A stretch of 52,428 nt of DNA, taken from the NCBI GenBank assembly GCA_017450695.1, contig JAFSTA010000152.1, forward strand, positions 1-52,428. Reading direction: 5' to 3'. Shown piece by piece: positions 23,507-30,959 of the stretch (positions are counted from its first letter, which is position 1; each line of letters opens with the position of its first letter). Both the position numbers and the translations under genes were made by a program. This stretch comes from Kiritimatiellia bacterium (lineage in GTDB: Bacteria > Verrucomicrobiota > Kiritimatiellia > RFP12 > UBA1067). The notes beneath the pieces are model-generated. The model saw only the letters and a program-made list of their open reading frames with translations, ran no database searches and was not told the DNA's origin.

Positions 23507-25687
23507 ATGGCGACAAAAGACAAGAAAAAAAGCAAAACCACTACCGGTTCTCCTTCGAAAAAATCGACGGAGAAAGTCAAAGACGTAAAAAAGACCAAAA
23601 AACAAGCGGAACCGAAAAAAACCAAGAAACGAAAAGGCAAAAAGGTTACGGACGAAGCGGAAATGGACCAGGCGGATGTTCTGTTCCAGAAAGACATTGC
23701 CCGTGACGACATGATCCACGAAGAGAACATTCTGCCGCTGGACGCGCCGCTCGATCCGAGCGTCCTTGCCGGTGACGACGAGGATGACGTGGATGTCGAT
23801 TTTGACGAAGAGAAGCTGGTTCGCGACGCGACCAATGACGGAATGACCCAGCAGGATGAAGACCTGCAGGACGAGGATGGCTTTGACATCCCGGAAGAAA
23901 CGGACGCAATCGAATACGAGGACGAGACTGAAATCCACCGTTCGGACGAGGGGACCATCTACGATGTGGACGAGAGTTCCGAGTTCAGCGTCAACGGCAG
24001 CAATTTCGGCTCTGCGATGTCCATTGAAAACGCGGAAGCCGCCGCCCAGCGTGAAGTGCGCAGCGAACGGATCAAGGGACTGCTGAAACTGGCGAAGACG
24101 CAAGGCGATTACCTGACTTACGAGCAGGTGAACACGCAGTTGCCGTCCTCGCTCATCAGCGGGGCGGACATCGAGCCTTATCTCGCCATCCTGCGCCGCA
24201 TGAACGTCGAGATTATCGACGAGTCGGACGTGGAGCGCTACAAGAAGGAACACGAGCAGCAGACGGAAGAGCAGAAACGTCAGAACCAGATGGATTTCTT
24301 CGATGACCCCATTCGGATGTACCTGCATCAGATGGGGCAGGTTCCCCTGCTCTCCCGGGATCAGGAGGTGGACATCTGCGTCCGTATCGAGACTGCGGAG
24401 GCGAAAGAGCGCGAAATGTTCAACCAGTTCGCCTTCACTCCCCGGCTCTACATGGAGTTGCTGGACAGGCTGGAGACTGGGGCCGAGCGTTTCGACCGCG
24501 TGGTGACCGACCGTTTTGCGGACAGCCGCGATGCCTACATGGAGGGCGTGGACAAGATCAAGCGTTCCCTGCAGAAGTCCCGCGAGAAAATCCTGCGGGC
24601 CTACGACGCGGTGTGGAAGTGCGATGACTCGGATACGACGAAAAAGCGCCGCGCACAACGGAACTTGGAGAAGGCGCGCCAGGATCTGGTCGCCCTGTTT
24701 GAAACACTCAACTTCAAGCAGAAAATCCTGGAGACACTCTGTACGGAAGCGTACGAGAAGATCTACCGCCCCTACAAGCGTCTTCTTTCGGAACAGGCAC
24801 GGCTTGAGAAGTTGCTGAAGTCCCGCGAAACGAAAAAGCACCGGCAGAGCCTTCAAGATGTCGGCAACCGCCTGGGCGAATTGGAGGTTGAGTTCGGAAT
24901 GTACCCGGAAGAGTTCCTCACAAGGTTCGAGGAACTGCTGAAGGTACTGCGGGATGGACAGAAGGCGAGAACCGAAATGGTCGAGGCGAACCTGCGCCTT
25001 GTCATCAGCATTGTCAAGAAGTACATGAACCGCGGGCTTTCTTTCCTGGACCTCATCCAGGAGGGCAACACAGGCTTGATGAAGGCCGTGGAGAAATTTG
25101 AGTATCGTCGTGGCTATAAGTTCAGCACGTATGCCACGTGGTGGATTCGTCAGGCCGCAACCCGCGCCATCGCGGACCAGGCCCGTACGATCCGGATTCC
25201 GGTACACATGATCGAAACGATCAATAAGTTGCTGCGCATCCAGAAGAAGCTCGTGCAGGAGCTGGGGCGCGAACCGACACCGGAAGAGGCCGCCGAGGAG
25301 ATGGACATTCCCGTCGATCGCGTCCGCGCCGTTTACCGTATGGCCCAGCAGCCCATTTCGCTGCAAAGCCCGGTCGGCGACGGCGACGACGCGCACTTCG
25401 GGGATTTCATCGAAGACAAATCTGCAGAGAATCCTTCCGAGATGACCGCTTACAGCATGCTGAAGGAACGCCTGCAGGAAGTGCTGGAAACCTTGACCGA
25501 CCGTGAGCGACAGGTGTTGGATTACCGCTTCGGGTTGACCGACGGCTATTCCCGCACCTTGGAAGAGGTCGGCAAGCAATTCAATGTGACGCGAGAGCGC
25601 ATCCGCCAGATCGAAGCGAAGGCATTGCGTAAACTGCGCCACCCCACCCGCCTGCGCAAGTTGGAAGGTTTCCTAGAAACGCGCTAG
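23507..25687 (+). CDS. rpoD: RNA polymerase primary sigma factor RpoD (sigma70)
   Basis: The 726-residue protein is a full-length group 1 sigma factor. A region 1.1-like segment (about 186-240, [15 protein letters not shown]) precedes region 1.2 ([17 protein letters not shown], about 266-282). A long non-conserved insert (about 300-485) follows. Region 2 (about 490-560) includes [20 protein letters not shown] and [14 protein letters not shown]. Region 3 starts near 563, and region 4 (about 660-720) includes [15 protein letters not shown] and the [14 protein letters not shown] helix-turn-helix. The first 50 residues are very lysine-rich and the next 100 are very acidic, an unusual extension. 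The ATG at 23507 has AAGGA upstream; an earlier in-frame TTG is rejected. The RRM gene follows 51 bases later, probably in the same transcript. Confidence 0.97.
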   Translation: MATKDKKKSKTTTGSPSKKSTEKVKDVKKTKKQAEPKKTKKRKGKKVTDEAEMDQADVLFQKDIARDDMIHEENILPLDAPLDPSVLAGDDEDDVDVDFDEEKLVRDATNDGMTQQDEDLQDEDGFDIPEETDAIEYEDETEIHRSDEGTIYDVDESSEFSVNGSNFGSAMSIENAEAAAQREVRSERIKGLLKLAKTQGDYLTYEQVNTQLPSSLISGADIEPYLAILRRMNVEIIDESDVERYKKEHEQQTEEQKRQNQMDFFDDPIRMYLHQMGQVPLLSRDQEVDICVRIETAEAKEREMFNQFAFTPRLYMELLDRLETGAERFDRVVTDRFADSRDAYMEGVDKIKRSLQKSREKILRAYDAVWKCDDSDTTKKRRAQRNLEKARQDLVALFETLNFKQKILETLCTEAYEKIYRPYKRLLSEQARLEKLLKSRETKKHRQSLQDVGNRLGELEVEFGMYPEEFLTRFEELLKVLRDGQKARTEMVEANLRLVISIVKKYMNRGLSFLDLIQEGNTGLMKAVEKFEYRRGYKFSTYATWWIRQAATRAIADQARTIRIPVHMIETINKLLRIQKKLVQELGREPTPEEAAEEMDIPVDRVRAVYRMAQQPISLQSPVGDGDDAHFGDFIEDKSAENPSEMTAYSMLKERLQEVLETLTDRERQVLDYRFGLTDGYSRTLEEVGKQFNVTRERIRQIEAKALRKLRHPTRLRKLEGFLETR

Positions 25688-25738
25688 CGGATTGTTCAAG
25701 ACACGCGGAGTCCCTCTCCGCAGTTTAAGGAGGTACCA

Positions 25739-26236
25739 GTGACACCTACACTGTTCATAGCACAAGCACCAACCACAACGACAACCGAGCAGCCGACGCC
25801 GGCCTGTGAGGGCAAGTGCCCGTTCAAAACCTACCCCGGTTCCTTCGCGGGAGTCTTCGCCGCCGGTTTGATCACCGGCATTCTTCTCGCCAGGATCTTC
25901 TGCAAAGGACGGAAATCCGGATCGACCGTATCCGCCCGCAGCGAGGCGAAGAGGATTTCGCACTACGCGCACTCGAACAGCGGCTGTGTTGAAATCTACG
26001 TCGGGAACCTGAGCTACGACATGACCGAAGACCAGCTCCGCAAGGAATTCGAGAAGTTCGGCAAGGTTGAGATGGCGCGAATCATCCTGAACCGTTTCCA
26101 GAAGTCCAAGGGATTCGGCTTCGTCGAAATGCCGAACCGCGCCGAAGCGGAAGCCGCCATCAACGCCCTGAACGACAAGGACATCATGGGACGCAAGCTC
26201 CGCGTGAACGAAGCGAAGAATAAATCACGCGACTAA
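25739..26236 (+). CDS. RRM-domain RNA-binding protein with N-terminal membrane anchor
   Basis: The 165-residue protein begins at GTG with a very strong AAGGAGG site five bases upstream. The C-terminal part (about 82-160) is an RNA recognition motif with RNP2 IYVGNL and RNP1 KGFGFVEM, like the small bacterial Rbp proteins. Ahead of it lies a Thr/Pro-rich segment, one hydrophobic helix (about 34-52, SFAGVFAAGLITGILLARIF) and basic residues, which would place the RRM domain on the cytoplasmic side of the membrane. Bacterial RRM proteins are usually about 80-100 residues without an anchor. It sits directly after rpoD and is followed by a strong terminator. RNA targets are unknown; a role in localising mRNA at the membrane is only a guess. 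Confidence 0.88.
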   Translation: MTPTLFIAQAPTTTTTEQPTPACEGKCPFKTYPGSFAGVFAAGLITGILLARIFCKGRKSGSTVSARSEAKRISHYAHSNSGCVEIYVGNLSYDMTEDQLRKEFEKFGKVEMARIILNRFQKSKGFGFVEMPNRAEAEAAINALNDKDIMGRKLRVNEAKNKSRD

Positions 26237-26253
26237 CCATTCTCCGTTGTTCC

Positions 26254-26287
26254 AGGCCGGACGGTTTTCCCGTCCGGCCTTTTTTTG
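26254..26287 (+). terminator. intrinsic terminator after rpoD-RRM
   Basis: GGCCGGACGG pairs with CCGTCCGGCC around a short T-rich loop. Seven T residues follow. The stem starts 18 bases after the RRM stop codon. It is the strongest terminator in the window. Confidence 0.95.
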
Positions 26288-26652
26288 TCTTGCCTCGAAG
26301 TCGTCCGGGTATGCGTCTCATGCTGGGTAAACCGGATTTTCCGGACATTCCGGACATGCGGACGCGACACACGAGACGCGAGACATGATGCGTGTCCTGG
26401 GCCACATAGATTCACTCGGATTTCTAGATTGTCGAGCTTTTCTAGAATTCCCTGCCGCTTCGCGGCAAATTCAACATAGGGGCACCAGTCCCATTTAGAC
26501 CGCAAGGCCAGTTAGGCGGCGCAGCCGCCACTGATCTGCCCCCGCTTCCCCGCTAAGTCAACTTAGGGGCGCTAGCCCCATTTAGGCCGCAGGCCACTTA
26601 GGCGGCGCAGCCGCCACTGATCTGCGCCTTCCCAGATACAGGCACGAAAGTA
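26288..26652. repeat. intergenic gap with a duplicated GC-rich module
   Basis: No gene is seen. Two copies of a unit of about 60 bases lie at about 26480-26540 and 26572-26627. Each reads CCCATTTAG...CCGCA...GGCC, then TTAGGCGGCGCAGCCGCCAC and TGATCTGC. The same unit is present near 14331-14390 and, in part, near 312-331. GGCGGCnnnGCCGCC forms a hairpin in each copy. Confidence 0.7.
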
Positions 26653-26681
26653 TTGCATGATTGGCTTGGATGGTATATACT
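26653..26681 (+). promoter_or_regulatory. putative promoter of the second tandem DUF1080 gene
   Basis: TTGCAT (26653-26658), a 17-base spacer and TATACT (26676-26681). The leader is about 40 bases and ends in a strong GGAGG site. Confidence 0.65.
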
Positions 26682-26729
26682 GACCTTGTTGTTTGTTGAA
26701 TTACCAACTGCAAGTTTTGGAGGAAAAAC

Positions 26730-27995
26730 ATGAGAATCATGGCCTTGGCCGTTGTTTGCACATTGTCAATGAATGCGTTCGCAGAAGAGGGATTTACCTC
26801 CCTGTTTGACGGGAAAACGTTAAACGGATGGAAGCTGAACGGGGGAAGCGCAACCTATGCCGTCGAAAATGGGGAGATCGTCGGACGTTGTGCTCCCGGC
26901 ACTCCGGGCAACACATTCCTCTGCACCGAACAGGAGTACGAAAACTTCATCTTCAAAATCGAGTTCAAATGCGAGAACGGCAACTCGGGCGTCCAGTTCC
27001 GTTCCTCCACACGCCCTGACGAAAAACTGAAGAACGGCACTCGCGTATTCGGGTACCAGGCGGAAATCCGTCCCGCCGGCGACAACTGTGCGCGGATCTA
27101 TGACGAGGGTCGCCGTGGCCACCGCCACAAGATCGTCTGGCTGGACATCAACACGCCGCAGGAACGCCAAGAGGCGGCACAGAAGTCCTTCAAGGTCGGA
27201 GATTGGAACGAGATCGAAATCCAGTGTGTCGGGCCTTCCATCAAGACTTGGCTCAACGGCGTGAAGGTCGTGGATATTCTCGACGACTGCCAGCAGAAGG
27301 GATTCTTCGGCTTGCAGATCCATGCGGGCAAGGAGGGCGTCTCGCACTGGCGTAACATTCGCATCAAAACATTGCCCCCCTGCCCGCCGTGGAAGAAGTT
27401 CTTTGTCAAAAAGGCTGACGGGAAATGGACGCTGGACGGTGCGCATTATGTGATTCCCCAAGACTGGAGTTTCGTCGAGGAGAAGGATGGTGCCTATCTG
27501 CGCGGTGTTCACGACAAGACGGAGAAGAAAGACGGACTGGTCATCTCGGATGCCGACTACGATAACTTCATGGCGCGCGTGACCTACCAGATCAACGGCG
27601 GCAACTCGGCGCTCTACTTCCGTGCGGCGGAAGAGGACATTCCGTGGGTACTGAAAGGATTCCAAAACGAGATTGCGGGAAACAACAAGGACTCGGCTCT
27701 CTGGCATACACAAGGAAAGACGACCAAAGGCCGCGGCTGGGTTTCCGCGAACGACGAACTGGTTGAAAAAGTGCGCAACACGTCAGGATGGAATACGGTT
27801 TCAACCATCGCCATCGGTGACCGCATCGTCAATCGGCTCAACGGATTTGAAACCTTCGACATCACAGACCCAATCTGCGAGAAAACCGGAAAGCTCGGCC
27901 TGCAGCTGCACGGCGGCGCAGACAATGAAATGCGGTTCAAAGACTGGGAAGTGATGCCGGTCGAAGCGTGGATGCTTGACGCGATGAAGCGCTAG
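26730..27995 (+). CDS. secreted tandem DUF1080 protein
   Basis: The 421-residue protein has a short signal peptide (MRIMALAVVCTLSMNAFA). Two DUF1080-like domains follow: about 20-215 (opening GFTSLFDGKTLNGW, ending WRNIRIKTL) and about 225-410 (ending MRFKDWEVMP). The second domain is more divergent and lacks the opening LFDGKDL motif. DUF1080 covers 3-keto-disaccharide hydrolases and many periplasmic carbohydrate proteins. A GGAGG site stands nine bases before the ATG. The gene has its own promoter and terminator, so it is a single-gene unit. It shares its layout with the gene at 5412-6725, but sequence similarity is moderate, which suggests an old duplication rather than a recent one. Confidence 0.87.
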   Translation: MRIMALAVVCTLSMNAFAEEGFTSLFDGKTLNGWKLNGGSATYAVENGEIVGRCAPGTPGNTFLCTEQEYENFIFKIEFKCENGNSGVQFRSSTRPDEKLKNGTRVFGYQAEIRPAGDNCARIYDEGRRGHRHKIVWLDINTPQERQEAAQKSFKVGDWNEIEIQCVGPSIKTWLNGVKVVDILDDCQQKGFFGLQIHAGKEGVSHWRNIRIKTLPPCPPWKKFFVKKADGKWTLDGAHYVIPQDWSFVEEKDGAYLRGVHDKTEKKDGLVISDADYDNFMARVTYQINGGNSALYFRAAEEDIPWVLKGFQNEIAGNNKDSALWHTQGKTTKGRGWVSANDELVEKVRNTSGWNTVSTIAIGDRIVNRLNGFETFDITDPICEKTGKLGLQLHGGADNEMRFKDWEVMPVEAWMLDAMKR

Positions 27996-28016
27996 ACAAC
28001 CCTTCTATAACTTTTC

Positions 28017-28055
28017 ATCGTCGCGGACGGTTCTGCCGTGCGCGACGATTTTTTG
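28017..28055 (+). terminator. intrinsic terminator after the DUF1080 gene
   Basis: ATCGTCGCG (28017-28025) pairs with CGCGACGAT (28041-28049). An inner ACGG/CCGT pair extends the stem, and T residues follow. It begins 22 bases after the stop codon. Confidence 0.93.
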
Positions 28056-28134
28056 ACACGACCTCTTCGTACCCTGCGTCCCACTCGCCACCACGAAACT
28101 GCCATCTGGCAACACCCCTCCTTTTCAATTCGCG

Positions 28135-28163
28135 TTGCGGTTTGCCATAAAATGGTGTAAACT
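28135..28163 (+). promoter_or_regulatory. putative promoter of the phosphodiesterase operon
   Basis: TTGCGG (28135-28140), a 17-base spacer and TAAACT (28158-28163). This leaves a long leader of about 160 bases before the ATG at 28330; no known riboswitch was recognised in it. Confidence 0.5.
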
Positions 28164-28329
28164 GATTTTGTTGCTTTTGGATACTGGTTTTTGTTTCACG
28201 CAGGTGCTGGCGCGACACGGAGTGGCATCCACGCACGGCGGATGCGCTTCCAGAACGGCTGGGAAAACGATCGCCGTCATGTCCATGACCGCGTGATGAG
28301 AAAACACGGGCAACTTGAGGAGGTACATC

Positions 28330-29187
28330 ATGAAATCGACACTGATCAAGCTGGCGACAATGGGATCGCTTCTATTTCTTTCATCCGGTGCGGCAAACGC
28401 CGCGACATTGGGATTTGACACGCTCATCGCGCATCGCGGCGAATCGGTGGATGCACCGGAGAACACGCTTCCCGCCTACCAAACAGCGGTCGGGCGCGGG
28501 TTCGGTTTTGAGTGCGATATCTACCTCTCGGCGGACAAGCGTTTGTTCACTTTTCATGACACCAGCTTAACGCGCACAACGGGAGGCGCGAACACGAACA
28601 AGTGTACCGACGTAACATGGGACGAGGTCTCAAAAGTAGATGTCGGCAGCTGGGGCAAGTGGAAAGGCTCGAAATTCGCAGGAACACGCCCCGCCCTTCT
28701 CGAAGAAGTGCTCGAACTTGCCCGCGACGGACGCTGGATCTATGTCGAAGTCAAATCCCGAACTCCGGACATTGTGCCGTACATCAAGGAGATCTTTGCG
28801 AAGCAGACAAAGGCGACGCCCCGCAACACGCTCTTCCTCGCGGGAGGCGCGTGCGGCAGGGCGCTGAAAGAGCAGATGCCCGAGTACAAGGTCCTGGCGT
28901 GTGTGAATTGCCGTCACGGCTGGAAGAAAGATTCCAAGCCTATGACAACCCACGAGATCCTTGCGATTTCACGGGAAATGAAGGCGGACGGAGTGGATAT
29001 CCGCTTCGACAGAGAGGTAACGACATCAGACTTCATCAAGACAATCAAGGATGCGGGGTTTGAGTTGCACGTCTGGACGATTGACAACCTCTCCGATGCG
29101 GTAGAGGCGTTTCGTCGCGGAGCGCAGACCGTGACAAGCAACTGTCCGAAAAAACTGCTGGACAACTACAAGGCAGAGGCGAAATGA
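28330..29187 (+). CDS. secreted glycerophosphodiester phosphodiesterase
   Basis: The 285-residue protein has a signal peptide (to about residue 25, GAANAA) and a GDPD TIM-barrel. H35-R36-G37 and PENT (43-46) open the catalytic core. E61 and D63 in FECDIYLS are the metal ligands, and H76 in FHDTSLTRTT is the second catalytic histidine. YVEVKS and a final LHVWTIDN are also family hallmarks. The enzyme hydrolyses glycerophosphodiesters to glycerol-3-phosphate and an alcohol, probably in the periplasm. The ATG at 28330 was chosen because GAGGAGG lies upstream. The stop overlaps the start of the metallophosphoesterase gene (ATGA), so the two are translated together and may act on successive phosphoesters. 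Confidence 0.93.
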   Translation: MKSTLIKLATMGSLLFLSSGAANAATLGFDTLIAHRGESVDAPENTLPAYQTAVGRGFGFECDIYLSADKRLFTFHDTSLTRTTGGANTNKCTDVTWDEVSKVDVGSWGKWKGSKFAGTRPALLEEVLELARDGRWIYVEVKSRTPDIVPYIKEIFAKQTKATPRNTLFLAGGACGRALKEQMPEYKVLACVNCRHGWKKDSKPMTTHEILAISREMKADGVDIRFDREVTTSDFIKTIKDAGFELHVWTIDNLSDAVEAFRRGAQTVTSNCPKKLLDNYKAEAK

Positions 29188-30692
29188 GCATCACAAGGCG
29201 AGAGTTCTTTCACGAAACTTTGGCGGCGTTGGGCTTCCTGTCGCTACCGGGGGGTGTACTTTTCGCTGCACCGCCCGACTGGAAACCGGACAAGGTACCG
29301 AATCTCGTTTTTGGCATTCTCAGCGACACCCACCTTCGAACGGCCAACAGGGGGAACGGGCATGGCGCGAACTGGCCGGACAAACACTTAGTCGCCGCGT
29401 TGAAATACTTCAAGTCACGGAATGTCGATGCCGTTGCCCACTGTGGCGACATGGCGCATCGTGGTCAGGTGCGAGAACTGGAATTCCACGCCGAAGCATG
29501 GCGTAAGGTGTTCGCGGATGGACACGCACCGGTGAAGCTCTTCGTCACGGGCAACCATGACGTCGAGGGTGCGGGATACGGCGATTTTGTCAAGAAACGG
29601 TATCCAGATCCAGCGGTGCGAGCCAAACATATCCTCTCCACGAACATGGCGGAGAACTGGGAACGCATCTGGGGCGAGAAATACGAACCCGTGTGGCACA
29701 AGGTGGTCAAGGGATATCACTTCTTCGGGCGCAACTGGGACGCCCCTGAATCGGCGGCGGTCGCGAAACTGGGACTGTTTGCGAAAGATACGAACGTCCC
29801 TTCGACCGCAACAGACGAGCGGAAACCTGTTCCGTCTCATCCGTTCTTCTATTTCCAGCACACGCGGCCATCCGGTAACGTGCGGAATGGACTTCTGCAA
29901 CGCGAGGGCGGAGTGGCGTTTTTCGGGCATAACCACTGGAGCATCTCGAACTGGAACATGGCCTATCTCTACAATAACAGACTTCCTGTCATCGAGTGCG
30001 CCTCATGCGAACCGAGGGGATGCAGCGCACTTGTGGGAGATGCCTGGATCACCAAAGTTCCAATCGGAGGACGTGAGGCGACAGGGAAAGGACGACAGGG
30101 GTATGTTGTACGGATCTATGATGACATGATGGTCATCGAACGTCACGAATTCACCAATGAAGAGTCCAGTCTCGGCGAGGATTGGGTGATGCCACTTGGA
30201 AAGTATGATCCTCACCCGTTTTCCAAGGACGAATTGAAGAAAGTCATCGGCGAACCGCAGTTCCGCGCTGGCGCGGAGTTGACGACGGAAATGTTCCAAG
30301 CAGAGACGCAGAAGAATACAGAGGAAAATCCGGGTACCCAAACCAATGAAGATTCCTCGTCTTTGTGCCTCCGTGTGAGAATCCCGTATGCGGATGGCAA
30401 CCAGAAAAGCCGTGTGTATGCGTATGAGATTGTTGTTGCGGGCGAAAGAAAGCAGACATTCCCTACCGTCGAAAACTCCCCACAAGAGAACACACGCCCC
30501 GGCAAGTTGCGCAAGGCCGTCTATGCAGCTGGATGCAACATGGGCATCGGACACAAACCGAACGGCGGCATCACGGAATTGATCATACCGAAATCCGAAC
30601 TCCCGTCAGGAAAGACGCTCACCGTCGCCGTACGCCCGCTCACATCCCTCGGAACATTCGGCAAGGCAATCGCAACCGAGTTCCAAGTGTAA
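29184..30692 (+). CDS. Tat-exported calcineurin-like metallophosphoesterase
   Basis: The 502-residue protein starts with a twin-arginine-like signal (SITRREFFHETLAALGFLSL). A calcineurin-like phosphoesterase domain follows, with D48 and H50 in SDTH, D89 in CGDMAH, GNHD (123-126) and GHNH (248-251), the full set of dimetal ligands. The C-terminal part (about 400-500) looks like a beta-sandwich domain. Between them lies a hydrophilic stretch (about 373-401) encoded by DNA that closely resembles the window's intergenic repeats. That stretch probably is an insertion that kept the frame. The gene overlaps the GDPD gene by four bases. The substrate is unknown; a phosphomonoester or diester released by the partner enzyme is possible. 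Confidence 0.88.
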   Translation: MSITRREFFHETLAALGFLSLPGGVLFAAPPDWKPDKVPNLVFGILSDTHLRTANRGNGHGANWPDKHLVAALKYFKSRNVDAVAHCGDMAHRGQVRELEFHAEAWRKVFADGHAPVKLFVTGNHDVEGAGYGDFVKKRYPDPAVRAKHILSTNMAENWERIWGEKYEPVWHKVVKGYHFFGRNWDAPESAAVAKLGLFAKDTNVPSTATDERKPVPSHPFFYFQHTRPSGNVRNGLLQREGGVAFFGHNHWSISNWNMAYLYNNRLPVIECASCEPRGCSALVGDAWITKVPIGGREATGKGRQGYVVRIYDDMMVIERHEFTNEESSLGEDWVMPLGKYDPHPFSKDELKKVIGEPQFRAGAELTTEMFQAETQKNTEENPGTQTNEDSSSLCLRVRIPYADGNQKSRVYAYEIVVAGERKQTFPTVENSPQENTRPGKLRKAVYAAGCNMGIGHKPNGGITELIIPKSELPSGKTLTVAVRPLTSLGTFGKAIATEFQV

Positions 30693-30959
30693 ACGAGTCG
30701 GATACGCAGAGGGAAATCAACCACGACAAAGCGCGGTCCTCCCGCTGCCCGACAGGACGAGAACCGGCACGAAACCGGCATCCAGGGAGACAGGCTTTGT
30801 CCACAAACGCGAATGGTTTCCTATCCAATCGCCTTGCCCGCTAAACCGCCGCAGGTTCCAAGTTCGAAGTTCTGGGGTCAGGACACGCGACGCAAAAAGG
30901 TCGAGGTGCTTGCCGATTCGAACATGTCACATGCGCAATGACAGGCAGTTGGCTACCAG
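30693..30959. other. convergent intergenic gap
   Basis: The 267 bases between two convergent genes hold no gene, no clear terminator and little of the common repeat modules, apart from a CAAGTTCGAAGTTCTG unit near 30858 that resembles one near 44694. Confidence 0.5.

Noticed and set aside
23405-25642. 745-codon minus-strand open frame opposite rpoD
   Set aside because: rpoD is unmistakable on the plus strand; the antisense translation has no family motif and reads as mirrored coding DNA.
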